From: Helicobacteraceae bacterium
GTDB lineage: Bacteria; Campylobacterota; Campylobacteria; Campylobacterales; Sulfurimonadaceae
Assembly: GCA_027063225.1 (NCBI GenBank)
Contig: JAMOSG010000020.1
Location: 1-44,542, forward strand
Reading direction: 5' to 3'
Length of the DNA stretch: 44,542 nt
The position numbers were made by a program, and so were the translations under genes. The notes under the pieces are model-generated. The model was given only the letters and a program-made list of their open reading frames with translations. It had not been told where the DNA came from and ran no database searches. Positions 1-10,714 of the stretch are shown here, piece by piece (positions within the stretch are counted from its first letter, which is position 1; each line of letters begins with the position of its first letter).

Positions 1-36
1 TGGAGCTTGGTCTGTAGAGAGTCCTTGAAACATCAT
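1..36 (-). CDS. 5' end of an unknown gene, cut by the window edge
   Basis: An open frame begins with two consecutive ATG codons at 36 and 33 and runs off the left edge after 12 codons (MMFQGLSTDQAP). It starts 7 bases after the stop codon of the hemerythrin gene on the same strand, which is the spacing of a co-transcribed gene. No strong Shine-Dalgarno sequence is visible. Twelve residues are too few to assign a family. The call rests on the open frame and the operon-like spacing only. Confidence 0.4.
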   Translation of the reverse strand, partial: MMFQGLSTDQAP

Positions 37-43
37 GGCTAAT

Positions 44-484
44 CTACTCTACTATTAAAGAGTCCATCATCTCAACAATACGATCAGACTCAGCCATAAG
101 GTGTTGTTGAGCCATAGGGTAAAGCATTTGCTCCTCTTTCATATTGTGTTGTTGTAGTAAAATCATAAGCGTTTCAGTAAGTCCAAAAAACTTATTTTTA
201 TCATCCGCATCTATCACTTCTAAAATTTGTTGCATCAATGCTCTCATTTGTGTATGTTCTTGACGCATAACAGCTGTTGGACCTTGAGTCATCCCTGTTT
301 TTTGCTCAAACTCTGCAAACATTACACGCTCTTCCATTTGGAAGTGATGCTCAGTCTCTTTTACAAATTCTTGTGCTAACTCTTGTGCATCTGCTAATGA
401 ATTGCTCGCTGCATCTTCCATTGCTGCAAAAAGTTGGTCACACTTAACATGGTCGTTTGAAAGGTACTCTTTTATTGTGCTCAT
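44..484 (-). CDS. Hemerythrin HHE domain protein (146 aa)
   Basis: A small cytoplasmic protein of the hemerythrin cation-binding family, which binds O2 or buffers iron and NO through a di-iron centre inside a four-helix bundle. The expected ligand pattern is visible: H12, an HHxxxE segment at H46-H47-E51, H77, and HxxxE at H113-E117. The frame stays open 21 codons further upstream, but the ATG at 484 is chosen because a GAGGGAA ribosome binding site lies just before it and the following residues (STIKEYLSNDH) begin the first helix of the fold. In microaerophilic Campylobacterota such proteins are usually linked to oxygen or iron-sulphur protection; that role is inferred here. The neighbouring permease upstream is on the same strand with a gap of about 75 bp, so the gene may have its own promoter. 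Confidence 0.9.
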   Translation of the reverse strand: MSTIKEYLSNDHVKCDQLFAAMEDAASNSLADAQELAQEFVKETEHHFQMEERVMFAEFEQKTGMTQGPTAVMRQEHTQMRALMQQILEVIDADDKNKFFGLTETLMILLQQHNMKEEQMLYPMAQQHLMAESDRIVEMMDSLIVE

Positions 485-558
485 TTTTTTTGTTCCCTCA
501 GTAAAATAATTTGCCATTATGGTAGCATATTTATGTTTAATGCACATAAAACAAAAAA

Positions 559-1839
559 CTAATATTCTCTCTTAAAAAGATGCCCACGAACACTCTGCCC
601 GTAAATAAATTCAAATAAAAATGAAAATATCATAAACAGCACAAAAATAGCTATAGCTTTTGGATTTGATTGGTATGTTTGAAACAACAAAACACCAAGA
701 GCTAAAACTGTTGCAACAACAGCACTTAAAACTACTACTACATTTGCACCAATTTTTTTTCGAAGTTTTAATGCACTTAAATTTACTATAAAAAATATAA
801 GCAAAAATCCAGCACTTGCAATAATTGCTATCTCATCTAAATTGATACTATTTGCTAATAGAAGGCTTGCCAAAACTGTAAAAGTAACACCCATTATTGG
901 GATCTCTCCCCTTTCATATTCAAAAATAGTAGGTAACTCACCATCTTTTGCAATAATATATCCCAAACGTGCATTACCAAAAATCGTTGCATTAATTGCA
1001 GAGAATGTAGAAAGGAGTGCTGCAGCCGCTACGAGTGTAAATCCAATCTGCCCAAGTGCCGGTTTTGCAGCAAGAGCAAGGGCGTAATCTTGTGCATTTA
1101 AGAGTGCTTTTTCATCTACCGTGCCAACTGTTACCATTGCAATTAAAATATACAAAACAATAACAATTCCAACACTTAAATAATAAGCTCTTGGAAGATT
1201 TTTTTCTGGATCTTTAATACTTTGAGAAGCATTGGCAATAAGTTCAAACCCCTCATACGCTACAAAAATAATCATCCCAGCAGATAAAATAGAAAGGTTT
1301 GTTCCATAATTTTGTGGATTGAAATGGGAAAAATCTACATAAAATCCCCCACTAACAATAACTACAATAAGTAATGTTACCTTAATTGCTACAATAATAG
1401 ACTCCGACTTTCCAACAAAAGAGGCACTTACAATATTGATAATAGCTGGTAAAATGATTGCTAAAGAGATAAGAGCATGTTGTAAAAGTGGTGTTTTTGT
1501 CTCAAAAAAAGTTAAACCATAAGAAGCAAAAGCAACACTATATAATGAAATAGTCACAATATAACTAAGCCACAACATAAAGTTTATAGACCCCGATAAG
1601 ATATTAAATCCAAAGGCATTATCTACAAAACAAACTGTTCCTCCCCTACTTTGAAACTTTACAGAAAGTTTTGCATAAGAATATGCTGTTAAAAGAGCTA
1701 TAACTCCTGCGATGAAAAAAGCAATAGGTGTTGCTCCATGTGCTAAAGAAACTGCTTCACCTAAAACAGCAAAAATACCACCACCTACCATTCCGCCAAT
1801 TCCAATAGAAACAGCAGCAAATAATCCAATTGTTCTCAA
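559..1839 (-). CDS. APC superfamily amino acid permease (426 aa)
   Basis: An inner-membrane secondary transporter of the amino acid-polyamine-organocation superfamily. The N-terminus carries the first helix with the broken glycine motif (IGIGGMVGGGIFAVLGEA), followed by about eleven more hydrophobic segments spread over the whole length. The size is typical for the family. The substrate cannot be read from the sequence. The best start is a TTG codon at 1839 preceded by a G-rich GGGTGG stretch; there is no in-frame ATG upstream. It is transcribed divergently from ctpA, and a TATAAT-like -10 lies 32 bases before the start on the minus strand. Confidence 0.85.
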   Translation of the reverse strand: MRTIGLFAAVSIGIGGMVGGGIFAVLGEAVSLAHGATPIAFFIAGVIALLTAYSYAKLSVKFQSRGGTVCFVDNAFGFNILSGSINFMLWLSYIVTISLYSVAFASYGLTFFETKTPLLQHALISLAIILPAIINIVSASFVGKSESIIVAIKVTLLIVVIVSGGFYVDFSHFNPQNYGTNLSILSAGMIIFVAYEGFELIANASQSIKDPEKNLPRAYYLSVGIVIVLYILIAMVTVGTVDEKALLNAQDYALALAAKPALGQIGFTLVAAAALLSTFSAINATIFGNARLGYIIAKDGELPTIFEYERGEIPIMGVTFTVLASLLLANSINLDEIAIIASAGFLLIFFIVNLSALKLRKKIGANVVVVLSAVVATVLALGVLLFQTYQSNPKAIAIFVLFMIFSFLFEFIYGQSVRGHLFKREY

Positions 1840-1870
1840 AACAACACCACCCTATCTTAAATTTCTTTTC

Positions 1871-1910
1871 ATTATATTTAATAGTTGATTAACAGCATAT
1901 AAACTATAAT
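1871..1910. promoter_or_regulatory. Divergent promoter region between the permease gene and ctpA
   Basis: The 100-bp gap between two divergent genes contains a TATAAT on the plus strand at 1905-1910, 30 bases before the ctpA ATG, and a TATAAT on the minus strand at 1876-1871, 32 bases before the permease start. The surroundings are very AT-rich. Neither has a convincing -35 hexamer, which is common for sigma-70 promoters of Campylobacterota. The plus-strand promoter would drive the ctpA-purC-purS-purQ-plsC-crcB operon. Assignment is by motif and position only. Confidence 0.5.
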
Positions 1911-1939
1911 AACAAAAAAATAAAATAGCTGGACTTTTT

Positions 1940-3256
1940 ATGAAAAACAAAAAATATATGACATTAGGATTTGCTTCTGTATCGTTAGCATTTTCTTTAC
2001 TTTTCTCTTCATCTTTAGTAGCTAAAGAGGATGTTGCAGATGAGAAAAAAGAGCAACTAACTCGCCTTGAAGCACTTGCAAAATTTACAAAAGTTATTAG
2101 TATTGTTGAGCAATACAATGTAGATCAAATATCAATTGAAGATTTAATAGATAAAGCACTTGAAGGGATGATGAGCAATTTAGATGCTCACTCAAACTAC
2201 CTTACTGCAAAAGATTATAAACGTCTTCAAGTTCAAACAAATGGTGAATTTGGTGGTCTTGGAATCACAGTTGGTATGCGTGATGGTGCTTTAACTGTTA
2301 TTGCACCTATTGAAGGAACACCTGCAGATAAAGCTGGACTAAAAGCTAAAGATATCATCTTAAAAATCAATGATGAATCTACTATTGGTATGAGTATAGA
2401 TGATGCAGTTTCAAAAATGCGTGGAAAAGTGGGAACACCAATTGATATTACAATTGTGCGTGAAGGGGAACCTAAACCTATAAAGGTACATATTGTTCGT
2501 GGTGTTATTACTATTCAATCTGTTTACGCAAAACATATTGGTGATGATATGCTCTACATTCGCGTAACAAGTTTTGATAAAAAAGTTGTTCAAGATGTAA
2601 AAAAAGCTATTTTAGAAAATGCAAAAAATACAAAAGGGATTATTTTAGATCTACGTAATAACCCTGGTGGACTTTTAGACCAAGCAGTTGGACTTGTTGA
2701 TTTATTTGTAAATAAAGGTGAAATTGTTTCACAAAAAGGTCGTTTAAAAGAGGACCAAAAAGTGTATGAAGCTTCAAGCTCTAAAACAATCACAAAAGTA
2801 CCAATGGTTGTTGTTGTAAATGGTGGAAGTGCAAGTGCAAGTGAAATTGTAAGTGGAGCACTTCAAGATCACAAACGTGCAGTACTTGTTGGTGAGAAAA
2901 CTTTTGGTAAGGGAAGTGTGCAAGTTGTACTTCCAATTACAGAAAAAGAAGCACTTAAACTTACTATTGCACGTTACTATTTACCAAGTGGAAGAACAAT
3001 TCAAGCTATTGGAGTAACACCAGATATTAATGTACTTCCAGGGGAGTTAAAAACACATAAAAATGAGTTTGCTATTAAAGAAGCTGACCTTAAAAAGCAC
3101 CTAAAAGAGGAACTTGCAAAAGTTGATGGTAAAAAAGAGGTGAAAAAAGAGAAGAAAAAGGATATAATTACATCACAAATGTTAGAAAAAGATATCCAGC
3201 TTAAATCAGCAGTCGATATTTTAAAAGCACTAATCATTACAAAAGGAACGAAATAG
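1940..3256 (+). CDS. ctpA: C-terminal processing protease, S41 family (CtpA, 438 aa)
   Basis: A serine protease acting in the periplasm on the C-termini of envelope proteins. A signal or anchor sequence covers residues 7-28, a PDZ domain about 95-180 (GGLGITVG), and the tail-specific protease domain about 185-370. The catalytic Ser lies in GGSASASE (295-302) and the Lys is K324 in TFGKGSVQ. The DLRNNPGG motif at 237-244 is also present. The C-terminus (about 385-415) is a Lys/Glu-rich, probably helical tail. It is the first gene of a plus-strand operon; its TAG stop is directly followed by the purC ATG. Linkage to purine genes is probably just operon organisation. Confidence 0.95.
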   Translation: MKNKKYMTLGFASVSLAFSLLFSSSLVAKEDVADEKKEQLTRLEALAKFTKVISIVEQYNVDQISIEDLIDKALEGMMSNLDAHSNYLTAKDYKRLQVQTNGEFGGLGITVGMRDGALTVIAPIEGTPADKAGLKAKDIILKINDESTIGMSIDDAVSKMRGKVGTPIDITIVREGEPKPIKVHIVRGVITIQSVYAKHIGDDMLYIRVTSFDKKVVQDVKKAILENAKNTKGIILDLRNNPGGLLDQAVGLVDLFVNKGEIVSQKGRLKEDQKVYEASSSKTITKVPMVVVVNGGSASASEIVSGALQDHKRAVLVGEKTFGKGSVQVVLPITEKEALKLTIARYYLPSGRTIQAIGVTPDINVLPGELKTHKNEFAIKEADLKKHLKEELAKVDGKKEVKKEKKKDIITSQMLEKDIQLKSAVDILKALIITKGTK

Positions 3257-3970
3257 ATGGAAAAACGTGAACTACTCTATGAGGGAAAAGCAAAAAAAAT
3301 CTTTACAACAGATGATGAAAATCTTCTTATCTCTGAATTTAAAGATGACTTAACAGCATTTAATGGTGAGAAAAAATCTAGCGAAGCTGGAAAAGGTGCA
3401 CTTAACAATAAAATTTCAACAGAACTTTTTAAACTTTTAGCAGACAATGGTATCCCTACTCACTTTGTAGAGATGTTAGATGATAACCATATGCTTCATA
3501 AAAAAGCAGATGTTATTTTAATTGAAGTTATTGTAAGAAATATTGCAACAGGTTCACTTTCACGTAACTTAGGAATTGAAGATGGAAAAGTGCTTCCATT
3601 TACTTTAGTTGAGTTTGACTACAAAAATGATGAACTAGGAGATCCTAAACTTAATGATCAACACGCACTTATCTTAGGTTTAGTAGATTTTCAAGATGAA
3701 CTCGATAAACTTCGCAGAATGGCAAGACAAATTAACGATATTTTAAAACCATACTTTGCACAAAAAGGTTTAAATCTTGTAGATTTTAAACTTGAATTTG
3801 GTAAAGATAGCGATGGAAACATTATCTTAATCGATGAAATTTCACCAGATAACTGCCGTTTTTGGGATATGGAAAGTGGTGAAAAACTAGATAAAGATAG
3901 ATTCCGTCAAGGTTTAGGTGGACTTAAAGTTGCTTATGAAGAAGTTTTAAACAGAATTTTAGATAAATAA
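3257..3970 (+). CDS. purC: SAICAR synthetase (PurC, 237 aa)
   Basis: Catalyses the ATP-dependent joining of CAIR and aspartate in de novo purine synthesis, in the cytoplasm. The N-terminal [11 protein letters not shown] and the later signature segments VEVIVRN-like ([12 protein letters not shown]) and [14 protein letters not shown] are all present, and the length is that of bacterial PurC. The ATG follows the ctpA stop with no gap; GGAACG upstream can serve as ribosome binding site. purS and purQ follow within 13 bases, so three purine genes form one transcription unit. purL, the partner of PurS and PurQ, is not in the window. Confidence 0.97.
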   Translation: MEKRELLYEGKAKKIFTTDDENLLISEFKDDLTAFNGEKKSSEAGKGALNNKISTELFKLLADNGIPTHFVEMLDDNHMLHKKADVILIEVIVRNIATGSLSRNLGIEDGKVLPFTLVEFDYKNDELGDPKLNDQHALILGLVDFQDELDKLRRMARQINDILKPYFAQKGLNLVDFKLEFGKDSDGNIILIDEISPDNCRFWDMESGEKLDKDRFRQGLGGLKVAYEEVLNRILDK

Positions 3971-3982
3971 TTAGGAAAAAGT

Positions 3983-4222
3983 ATGAAAGCTATTGTAAAT
4001 GTATTTTTAAAAGCTGGTGTTTTAGATTCTCAAGGGAAAGCGGTGCATCATGCACTTGACTCTTTACACTTTGAGGGTGTTGAAGATGTAAGAATTGGGA
4101 AACAAATTGTTCTTCAACTTTCTCATACAGACAAAGAAAAAGCTATGGCTGAAGTAGAGAAAATGTGTGAAGAGATTCTAGCAAATACTGTTATTGAAGA
4201 CTACAATATAGAGTTAGTATAA
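3983..4222 (+). CDS. purS: FGAM synthetase subunit PurS (79 aa)
   Basis: The small dimeric subunit of the three-part phosphoribosylformylglycinamidine synthetase, which bridges PurL and the glutaminase PurQ. The sequence shows the family pattern: N-terminal KAIVNVFLKAGVLDSQGKAV, then LGFEGV-like LHFEGVEDVRIGKQI, and a C-terminal IEDYNIEL. The length of about 80 residues is typical. AGGAAAAAGT precedes the ATG. The stop codon overlaps the purQ ATG by one base, so the two subunits are translationally coupled. Confidence 0.96.
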   Translation: MKAIVNVFLKAGVLDSQGKAVHHALDSLHFEGVEDVRIGKQIVLQLSHTDKEKAMAEVEKMCEEILANTVIEDYNIELV

Positions 4223-4893
4223 TGAAAGTTGCAGTTTTACAATTTCCAGGAACTAACTGTGAACTTGACACTGTTTATGCTTTTGAAAAGCTAGGTGCTC
4301 AAACACAAATTGTATGGCATAAAGAGGAATCTTTACCAGAAGATACTGACCTTTTAGTAGTAGCTGGAGGTTTTTCTTATGGAGATTACTTAAGAAGTGG
4401 TGCTATTGCTAAATTTTCTCCTGTTATGAAAGCGGTAAAAGAGTACGCTGCAAATGGTGGAAAAGTACTTGGTATTTGTAATGGTTTTCAAGTTTTAACA
4501 GAAGCTGGACTGCTTCCTGGTGCTTTAAAAAGAAATGAAGGGTTACACTTCATCTCTAAACACCACCACCTTAAAGTTGAAAACAATGACAATATCTTTT
4601 TAGAAAAACTTAATAAGGGTGATGTTGTAAATATCCCTATTGCTCACCATGATGGAAACTACTACATCGATGATGCAGGGTTCAAAGAGCTTGAAGCAAA
4701 TAACCAAATTCTTCTACGTTACACTGATGAAAATGGAAATATCTCGAACCCTAATGGTTCTGTAGGTTCTATTGCTGGTGTTTGTAACAAAGAAAAAAAT
4801 GTATTTGGTCTTATGCCTCACCCTGAGCGTGCTATGGAAGAGGTTCTTGGTAGTGCAGATGGTGTTGCAATGCTTGAAGGTTTCCTTGCGTAA
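4222..4893 (+). CDS. purQ: FGAM synthetase glutaminase subunit PurQ (223 aa)
   Basis: A class I glutamine amidotransferase that supplies ammonia to PurL for conversion of FGAR to FGAM. The nucleophile is C86 in GICNGFQ and the other triad members are H200 and E202 in MPHPERAMEE. The N-terminal VLQFPGTNCE is characteristic of PurQ. The small-size PurQ together with PurS is the Gram-positive/Campylobacterota-type complex rather than the large single-chain PurL of enterics. The next gene begins immediately after the TAA. Confidence 0.97.
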   Translation: MKVAVLQFPGTNCELDTVYAFEKLGAQTQIVWHKEESLPEDTDLLVVAGGFSYGDYLRSGAIAKFSPVMKAVKEYAANGGKVLGICNGFQVLTEAGLLPGALKRNEGLHFISKHHHLKVENNDNIFLEKLNKGDVVNIPIAHHDGNYYIDDAGFKELEANNQILLRYTDENGNISNPNGSVGSIAGVCNKEKNVFGLMPHPERAMEEVLGSADGVAMLEGFLA

Positions 4894-6018
4894 ATGAAGT
4901 TTCTTCTCCTTAGTCTCATTCTTGTGGCATCTTTGTTTGCTCAAAAGGTTCTTTACCTTAACTACAAAGATGTACCACAAAGAGTGGTTAAAGGGGAGAT
5001 CTTTTCAATCACTTTAAAAACTCTATCTGTTGTTAAAGAGTATGACAAAGTTCATTACAGTTTTGCAAATCAAAAAGGTTTAAAACTACTCAATGAGGAC
5101 CCTCAAAGAGATTTTGATGGAAAATACCTTTATGATAAATTTTACTTTTTAACAACAGCTAGTAAAGCTAGAACACCCGATATTACAGCTTATATAGAAA
5201 ACAATAACTCTCTTGAAAACATAGATGTTAGTGAAGATTCCCCTGTTTTTCAGTTTAATATATTTCAAAAACAAACAGAACAAGCACCACAATATGAAAA
5301 AACTACAATAGCAGGGAAAAGGCTTAATGTTATCACATTAAACCCTATACACAACTTTTCAAATATTGTTGCAAAGAGTTTTGAAATAATAGACTATAGA
5401 ACCACATCTTTTGATCAAAAACATAACATTATAGTTTTTATCGCAAAAGCGAATAATGCTAATTTAAAAGTTATGCACTTTGAAAATGTGTACAAACAAG
5501 GTATAGAGTCTATAACAGATTCCTATTTAGATTCCAAAATCACTTACTTTCTTATTGTAGATAAAAAAATTGAAAACTTCTCTTTCTCTTATTTTAACCT
5601 TTTAAAAAATAAGTTTGAGAGTATAAATATTCCAATTGTTGTAGATGATGATAGTGTTGTAACACAAAGCGACCTAAAACCAAAAGATCAATCGCGAAAT
5701 AAACTCAAAGCTACTATTGCTCTTACTATTGCTATTGCTATTACGGTATTTGCACTTTATAGACGTAAAATAATCTATATTATCTTATTTGTAGTTCCTC
5801 TTTCTTATTTTATTTGGCTTAATATCCCTTCTGAAGAGATTTGCATCAAAAAAGGTACAAAAATTCATCTACTACCTGTAAAAAATGGTACAATATTTGA
5901 AACAACAAACAATCGCTACTTTCTTTTAAAAGAGGGAAAAGTAAGGGATTTTACAAAAGTAAGACTCTATAATGATATGATAGGATGGGTAAAAGATGAA
6001 GATATTTGCAAAAATTAA
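4894..6018 (+). CDS. Exported, membrane-anchored protein with C-terminal SH3-like domain (374 aa)
   Basis: Function unknown. A signal peptide covers residues 1-16 (cleavage after SLFA is plausible). Residues 20-265 form a beta-rich periplasmic region resembling BatD/oxygen-tolerance-type proteins in composition, though I cannot assign it firmly. Two hydrophobic helices follow at about 271-288 and 292-310. The C-terminus, about 317-372, reads like an SH3b domain (GTKIHLLPVKNGTIFE, then VRLYNDMIGWVKDEDIC). It directly abuts purQ and overlaps plsC by 23 bases, so it is an integral part of the operon. A role in the cell envelope is inferred from the topology only. Confidence 0.75.
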   Translation: MKFLLLSLILVASLFAQKVLYLNYKDVPQRVVKGEIFSITLKTLSVVKEYDKVHYSFANQKGLKLLNEDPQRDFDGKYLYDKFYFLTTASKARTPDITAYIENNNSLENIDVSEDSPVFQFNIFQKQTEQAPQYEKTTIAGKRLNVITLNPIHNFSNIVAKSFEIIDYRTTSFDQKHNIIVFIAKANNANLKVMHFENVYKQGIESITDSYLDSKITYFLIVDKKIENFSFSYFNLLKNKFESINIPIVVDDDSVVTQSDLKPKDQSRNKLKATIALTIAIAITVFALYRRKIIYIILFVVPLSYFIWLNIPSEEICIKKGTKIHLLPVKNGTIFETTNNRYFLLKEGKVRDFTKVRLYNDMIGWVKDEDICKN

Positions 6019-6688
6019 CTGGTTTATTGCTACTACAATTATTTTTATAGCACTTACTCTCTCTATTATTTTATACCCTATTTTACCTCGCCCTTATGCA
6101 CGTAAAATTCCTGCGTGGATTATCCGTCTTACAACATTTTTCTCAACAGATATAAAAGGAGAAGAGGACCCTGCAACGCAAATGTTCTTAATTAATCACC
6201 AAAGTGATTTAGATATTGGAGTTATGGAAACAATTACATCAAAAGATTTAGCATGGGTAGCAAAAAAGGCTCTTTTTGATGTACCTTTTTTTGGCTTAGC
6301 TATGAGCTTACCAGAAGATATTGAGATAGAACGTGAAAGTAAAACCTCTTTAGTAAAACTTCTAAAAGCAGCAAAAGATCGCCTCAAGAAGGGAAGAACA
6401 ATAGCAATTTTTCCAGAAGGTACACGTTCACGCGGAGGTAAAATGCTTCCTTTTAAAATGGGTGCAAAGGTTATAGCAGATAAATACCAACTTCGTGTTC
6501 AGCCTGTTGTTTTAGTTGAAACTGCAAGTTGTTACGATATAAAACGTTTTTATTATAAACCAAAAACAATTAAAGTTGTATTTTTAGACTCTTTTATCGC
6601 CTCTAAGGAAGATAAAGAGTGGCTTAGCAACACTCGCAAAAAAATGCAAGAGGTTTATGATAAAGAACTACAAGAGGAACAAAACTAA
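5996..6688 (+). CDS. plsC: 1-acyl-sn-glycerol-3-phosphate acyltransferase (PlsC family, 230 aa)
   Basis: Transfers an acyl chain to lysophosphatidic acid, giving phosphatidic acid for phospholipid synthesis at the inner membrane. An N-terminal membrane helix spans about residues 8-30. The catalytic HX4D motif is H68-D73 (NHQSDLD) and the substrate-binding motif FPEGTRS is at 138-144. The start overlaps the preceding gene by 23 bases, in another frame, which implies translational coupling. The stop codon shares one base with the crcB ATG. Confidence 0.93.
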   Translation: MKIFAKINWFIATTIIFIALTLSIILYPILPRPYARKIPAWIIRLTTFFSTDIKGEEDPATQMFLINHQSDLDIGVMETITSKDLAWVAKKALFDVPFFGLAMSLPEDIEIERESKTSLVKLLKAAKDRLKKGRTIAIFPEGTRSRGGKMLPFKMGAKVIADKYQLRVQPVVLVETASCYDIKRFYYKPKTIKVVFLDSFIASKEDKEWLSNTRKKMQEVYDKELQEEQN

Positions 6689-7074
6689 TGAGTTGGCAAA
6701 CACTTTTAGCAATTGGTAGTGGTGGTTTTTTAGGTGCAATTTCACGTGCATATATCAATGGAGTAATATCTCATAGAGTTCCTCACGATTTACCTTTTGG
6801 AACACTTGGTGTAAATCTTCTTGGAAGTTTTATAATGGGTGTTTTAATCGCTTATTTTAGCTACTCTACCTTGTTTAGTGTACATATGAAATCTTTTTTA
6901 ACGACTGGATTTTTAGGTGCTTTAACAACTTATTCAACTTTTGCAATGGAAAGTTTTTTACTTCTTCAAGGGGGAAGCTTTACACTTGCTATAACAAATA
7001 TGCTACTTAACCTTATAGGAACTGTTTTTATGGCTGGAAGTGGTTACTTTATTGTGCAATCTATTATGAAATAA
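6688..7074 (+). CDS. crcB: Fluoride ion channel CrcB/FluC (128 aa)
   Basis: A four-helix dual-topology membrane protein that exports fluoride. Characteristic segments are GGFLGAISRAYI, FGTLGVNLLGSFIMG and TTGFLGALTTYSTFAME, which carry the Na+ and fluoride-pore residues. The length is standard. It is the last gene of the plus-strand operon and is coupled to plsC by the overlapping stop and start. There is no room for a fluoride riboswitch in front of it. Its 3' end overlaps the convergent pseF gene by 11 bases, so no separate terminator exists between them. Confidence 0.95.
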   Translation: MSWQTLLAIGSGGFLGAISRAYINGVISHRVPHDLPFGTLGVNLLGSFIMGVLIAYFSYSTLFSVHMKSFLTTGFLGALTTYSTFAMESFLLLQGGSFTLAITNMLLNLIGTVFMAGSGYFIVQSIMK

Positions 7075-7750
7075 ATTTTCTCTTTTTTAAAACCTCATAC
7101 ATCACCTCAGCCATTTCCCAATCCTCTAGGGTATCAATATCTTGCACTAAATATCTTGGTAAAATAATAGGGATACTTTGTGATGAAAATGTAATTTTTG
7201 GTGCTGCTTTTTTTAAATCTCTCCAATAAAACTGCCCTGCATCTTGGTAGGCTTCTTCCAAATCTTGACTACGTGAAAAAAAATATTCTGGAAAAAACAT
7301 CTCACATCTACCATTTTTTATTGCAAAAGTTCTTTGAATTGGAAATGGCATAGAGGTTGCACTAAAAGCAATAACTGCATCACTATTTTGAAGTTTTTCA
7401 AACCCTTTTTGAAGATATTTTGAATCTAAAAATGGTGCAGTTGCATAGATAGTACATAAATAATCAAATGGCTCATCTATCACCTCTAAAGCGTGTTGAA
7501 TAACATCTTGTGTTGGTGTAAAATCATCTGCTAACTCTTTGGGGCGTTGAATGATTGTTGCTCCATACTCTAATGCAATATTTGCTATTGCATCATCATC
7601 AGTACTTACAACTATTTTTTCAAAAAGTTGAGATTTTTTTGCACTCTCTATACTATATGCAATTAAAGGTTTCCCATAAAAAAGTTTAATATTTTTTTTT
7701 GGTATCCTTTTGCTTCCTCCACGTGCAGGAATAATCGCTATATTACCCAT
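7064..7750 (-). CDS. pseF: Pseudaminic acid cytidylyltransferase (PseF, 228 aa)
   Basis: Activates pseudaminic acid to CMP-pseudaminic acid, the donor for flagellin or surface-polysaccharide glycosylation. The N-terminal IIPARGGSKRIPKKNIK is the CMP-sialate synthetase signature, and YQDAGQFYWRD near residue 185 matches the PseF branch. It overlaps pseC by 8 bases and ends the pseB-pseC-pseF block. The remaining pathway genes (pseH, pseG, pseI) are not visible; they may lie elsewhere. A neuraminate or legionaminate enzyme is the alternative, but the two neighbours make PseF much more likely. Confidence 0.92.
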   Translation of the reverse strand: MGNIAIIPARGGSKRIPKKNIKLFYGKPLIAYSIESAKKSQLFEKIVVSTDDDAIANIALEYGATIIQRPKELADDFTPTQDVIQHALEVIDEPFDYLCTIYATAPFLDSKYLQKGFEKLQNSDAVIAFSATSMPFPIQRTFAIKNGRCEMFFPEYFFSRSQDLEEAYQDAGQFYWRDLKKAAPKITFSSQSIPIILPRYLVQDIDTLEDWEMAEVMYEVLKKRKFIS

Positions 7751-8869
7751 CTAAAAGCTCCAATAGATTTGCAATGACATACTCTTGCTCTTTTTGAGTT
7801 AAAAGTGGATAGATTGGAAGGGAGAAACACTCTTTGTAGTATCTATCCATATTTGGCATAACTTCATTGCCATACCCTAAGTTTTTATAAAAAGGTTGCT
7901 TATTTATTGGCATATAGTGTAGTTGTAAACCAATGTTTTTTTCTTTCATTTGAATAAATAACTCCTCTTTAGTGATAGAAGTAGATAAAAAATCGACCAA
8001 TACAACATAAAGATGGTAAGAGGAATTATTATGAAAACTATACAGTGGTTTTACAATGCTATTTTTAAAACTCGCATCATAATTTTGTGCTATTTCTTGA
8101 CGCTTTTTTACAAAAGAGGGAAGTTTTTTAAGTTGCGAAATACCCAAAGCACACTGTAAATCTGTTATGCGGTAGTTAAATCCAAGCTCCTTCATCTCAT
8201 ATTCCCATGGTTTCATATCTGCTGTTTTTACCATACCATGGTTTCTTAGCACTAAAAGTTTTTCATAAACCTCTTGAGAGTTTGTTGTAATTGCCCCACC
8301 CTCTGCAGTTGTTAGATGTTTAACAGGGTGAAAAGAGAAAATAGAAACATCACTATTTACACAACTTCCAGCTTTTATACCATTATATTCAGCACCAATA
8401 GCGTGTGCAGTATCTTCTAAAATTGTAATATTATACTTTTGTTTAAGGTATGCTAACTTCTCTTGGTTTAGCATATTGCCACTAAAAGCAACTCCATAGA
8501 GTGCTTTTATAGAACTATCTTTTTGTAAATACTCCTCACACAAATCTAAATCAATATTGCCATCTTGTGCAATATCTACAAATATTGGCTTAGCTTTAGC
8601 ATATACAATAGCATTAGATGTTGCTAAAAAACTATTTGGTGTTGTTAAGACTTTATCGTTTGGTTGCAAAAGAGCTAAAGAGGCTAAATGAAGTGCTGCT
8701 GTACCATTAGAAACAACTACACAATACTTTGCACCACAAAACTCACACAAAGCTTCCTCAAACTCTTTAACCTTTGGGCCTGTTGTTAAAAAGTCTGATT
8801 CTAAAACCTCAACAACGCTAGCAATATCCTCTTGCGTAATATGTTGTTTTCCATAAGGGATAAACTCCA

Positions 8870-8870
<1 letters not shown>
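7743..8870 (-). CDS. pseC: UDP-4-amino-4,6-dideoxy-AltNAc transaminase (PseC, 375 aa)
   Basis: A PLP-dependent aminotransferase of the DegT/DnrJ family, the second step in pseudaminic acid synthesis. The PLP lysine is K184 in FSFHPVKHLTTAEGG, and the phosphate-binding VSNGTAALHLA is at 53-63. The frame extends upstream to 8918, but the ATG at 8870 is preferred: it follows an AAGGG site, overlaps the pseB stop codon by one base (TAATG), and gives the usual N-terminus MEFIPYGKQHI. Function is well supported by the pseB and pseF neighbours. Confidence 0.94.
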
Positions 8871-10441
<1,571 letters not shown>

Positions 10442-10445
<4 letters not shown>

Positions 10446-10714
10446 CTATAAACCTCATCATGTGTTCCAATGTTCATTAAAACTATCTCATCATCAATAA
10501 TTTTTAAATAAAGAACTATCCTATACTCATACGTTAAAGAACAAGCGTAATATTGACTCAATTCCCCTTTGAGTTTATGCGTTTTTAAAGATGGCTCAAA
10601 AGGATCTTTTTGAAGTTGTTTTAAAACAGTTCCATATTTTAATAATAAATCTCTATGTTTTTTAAAAAACTTTTTTTCAACTTTTGAGTAATAAACAGTT
10701 TTACTTAATTTCAT
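10442..10714 (-). CDS. RelE/ParE superfamily toxin, YafQ-like (90 aa)
   Basis: A small basic protein with the RelE/ParE fold pattern: N-terminal helices rich in Lys (VEKKFFKKHRDLLLKYG), then HKLKGELSQYYACSLTYEYRIVLYL and the terminal IGTHDEVYR. YafQ/RelE members cleave ribosome-bound mRNA; the exact target is inferred from the family. It overlaps the gene upstream by 14 bases, and that gene encodes a small acidic protein, the usual antitoxin-toxin order. Its stop overlaps the ATPase start. The pair sits within otherwise housekeeping genes. Confidence 0.85.

Noticed and set aside
6640-6690. Fluoride riboswitch before crcB
   Set aside because: crcB overlaps plsC by one base, leaving no untranslated leader for a riboswitch.
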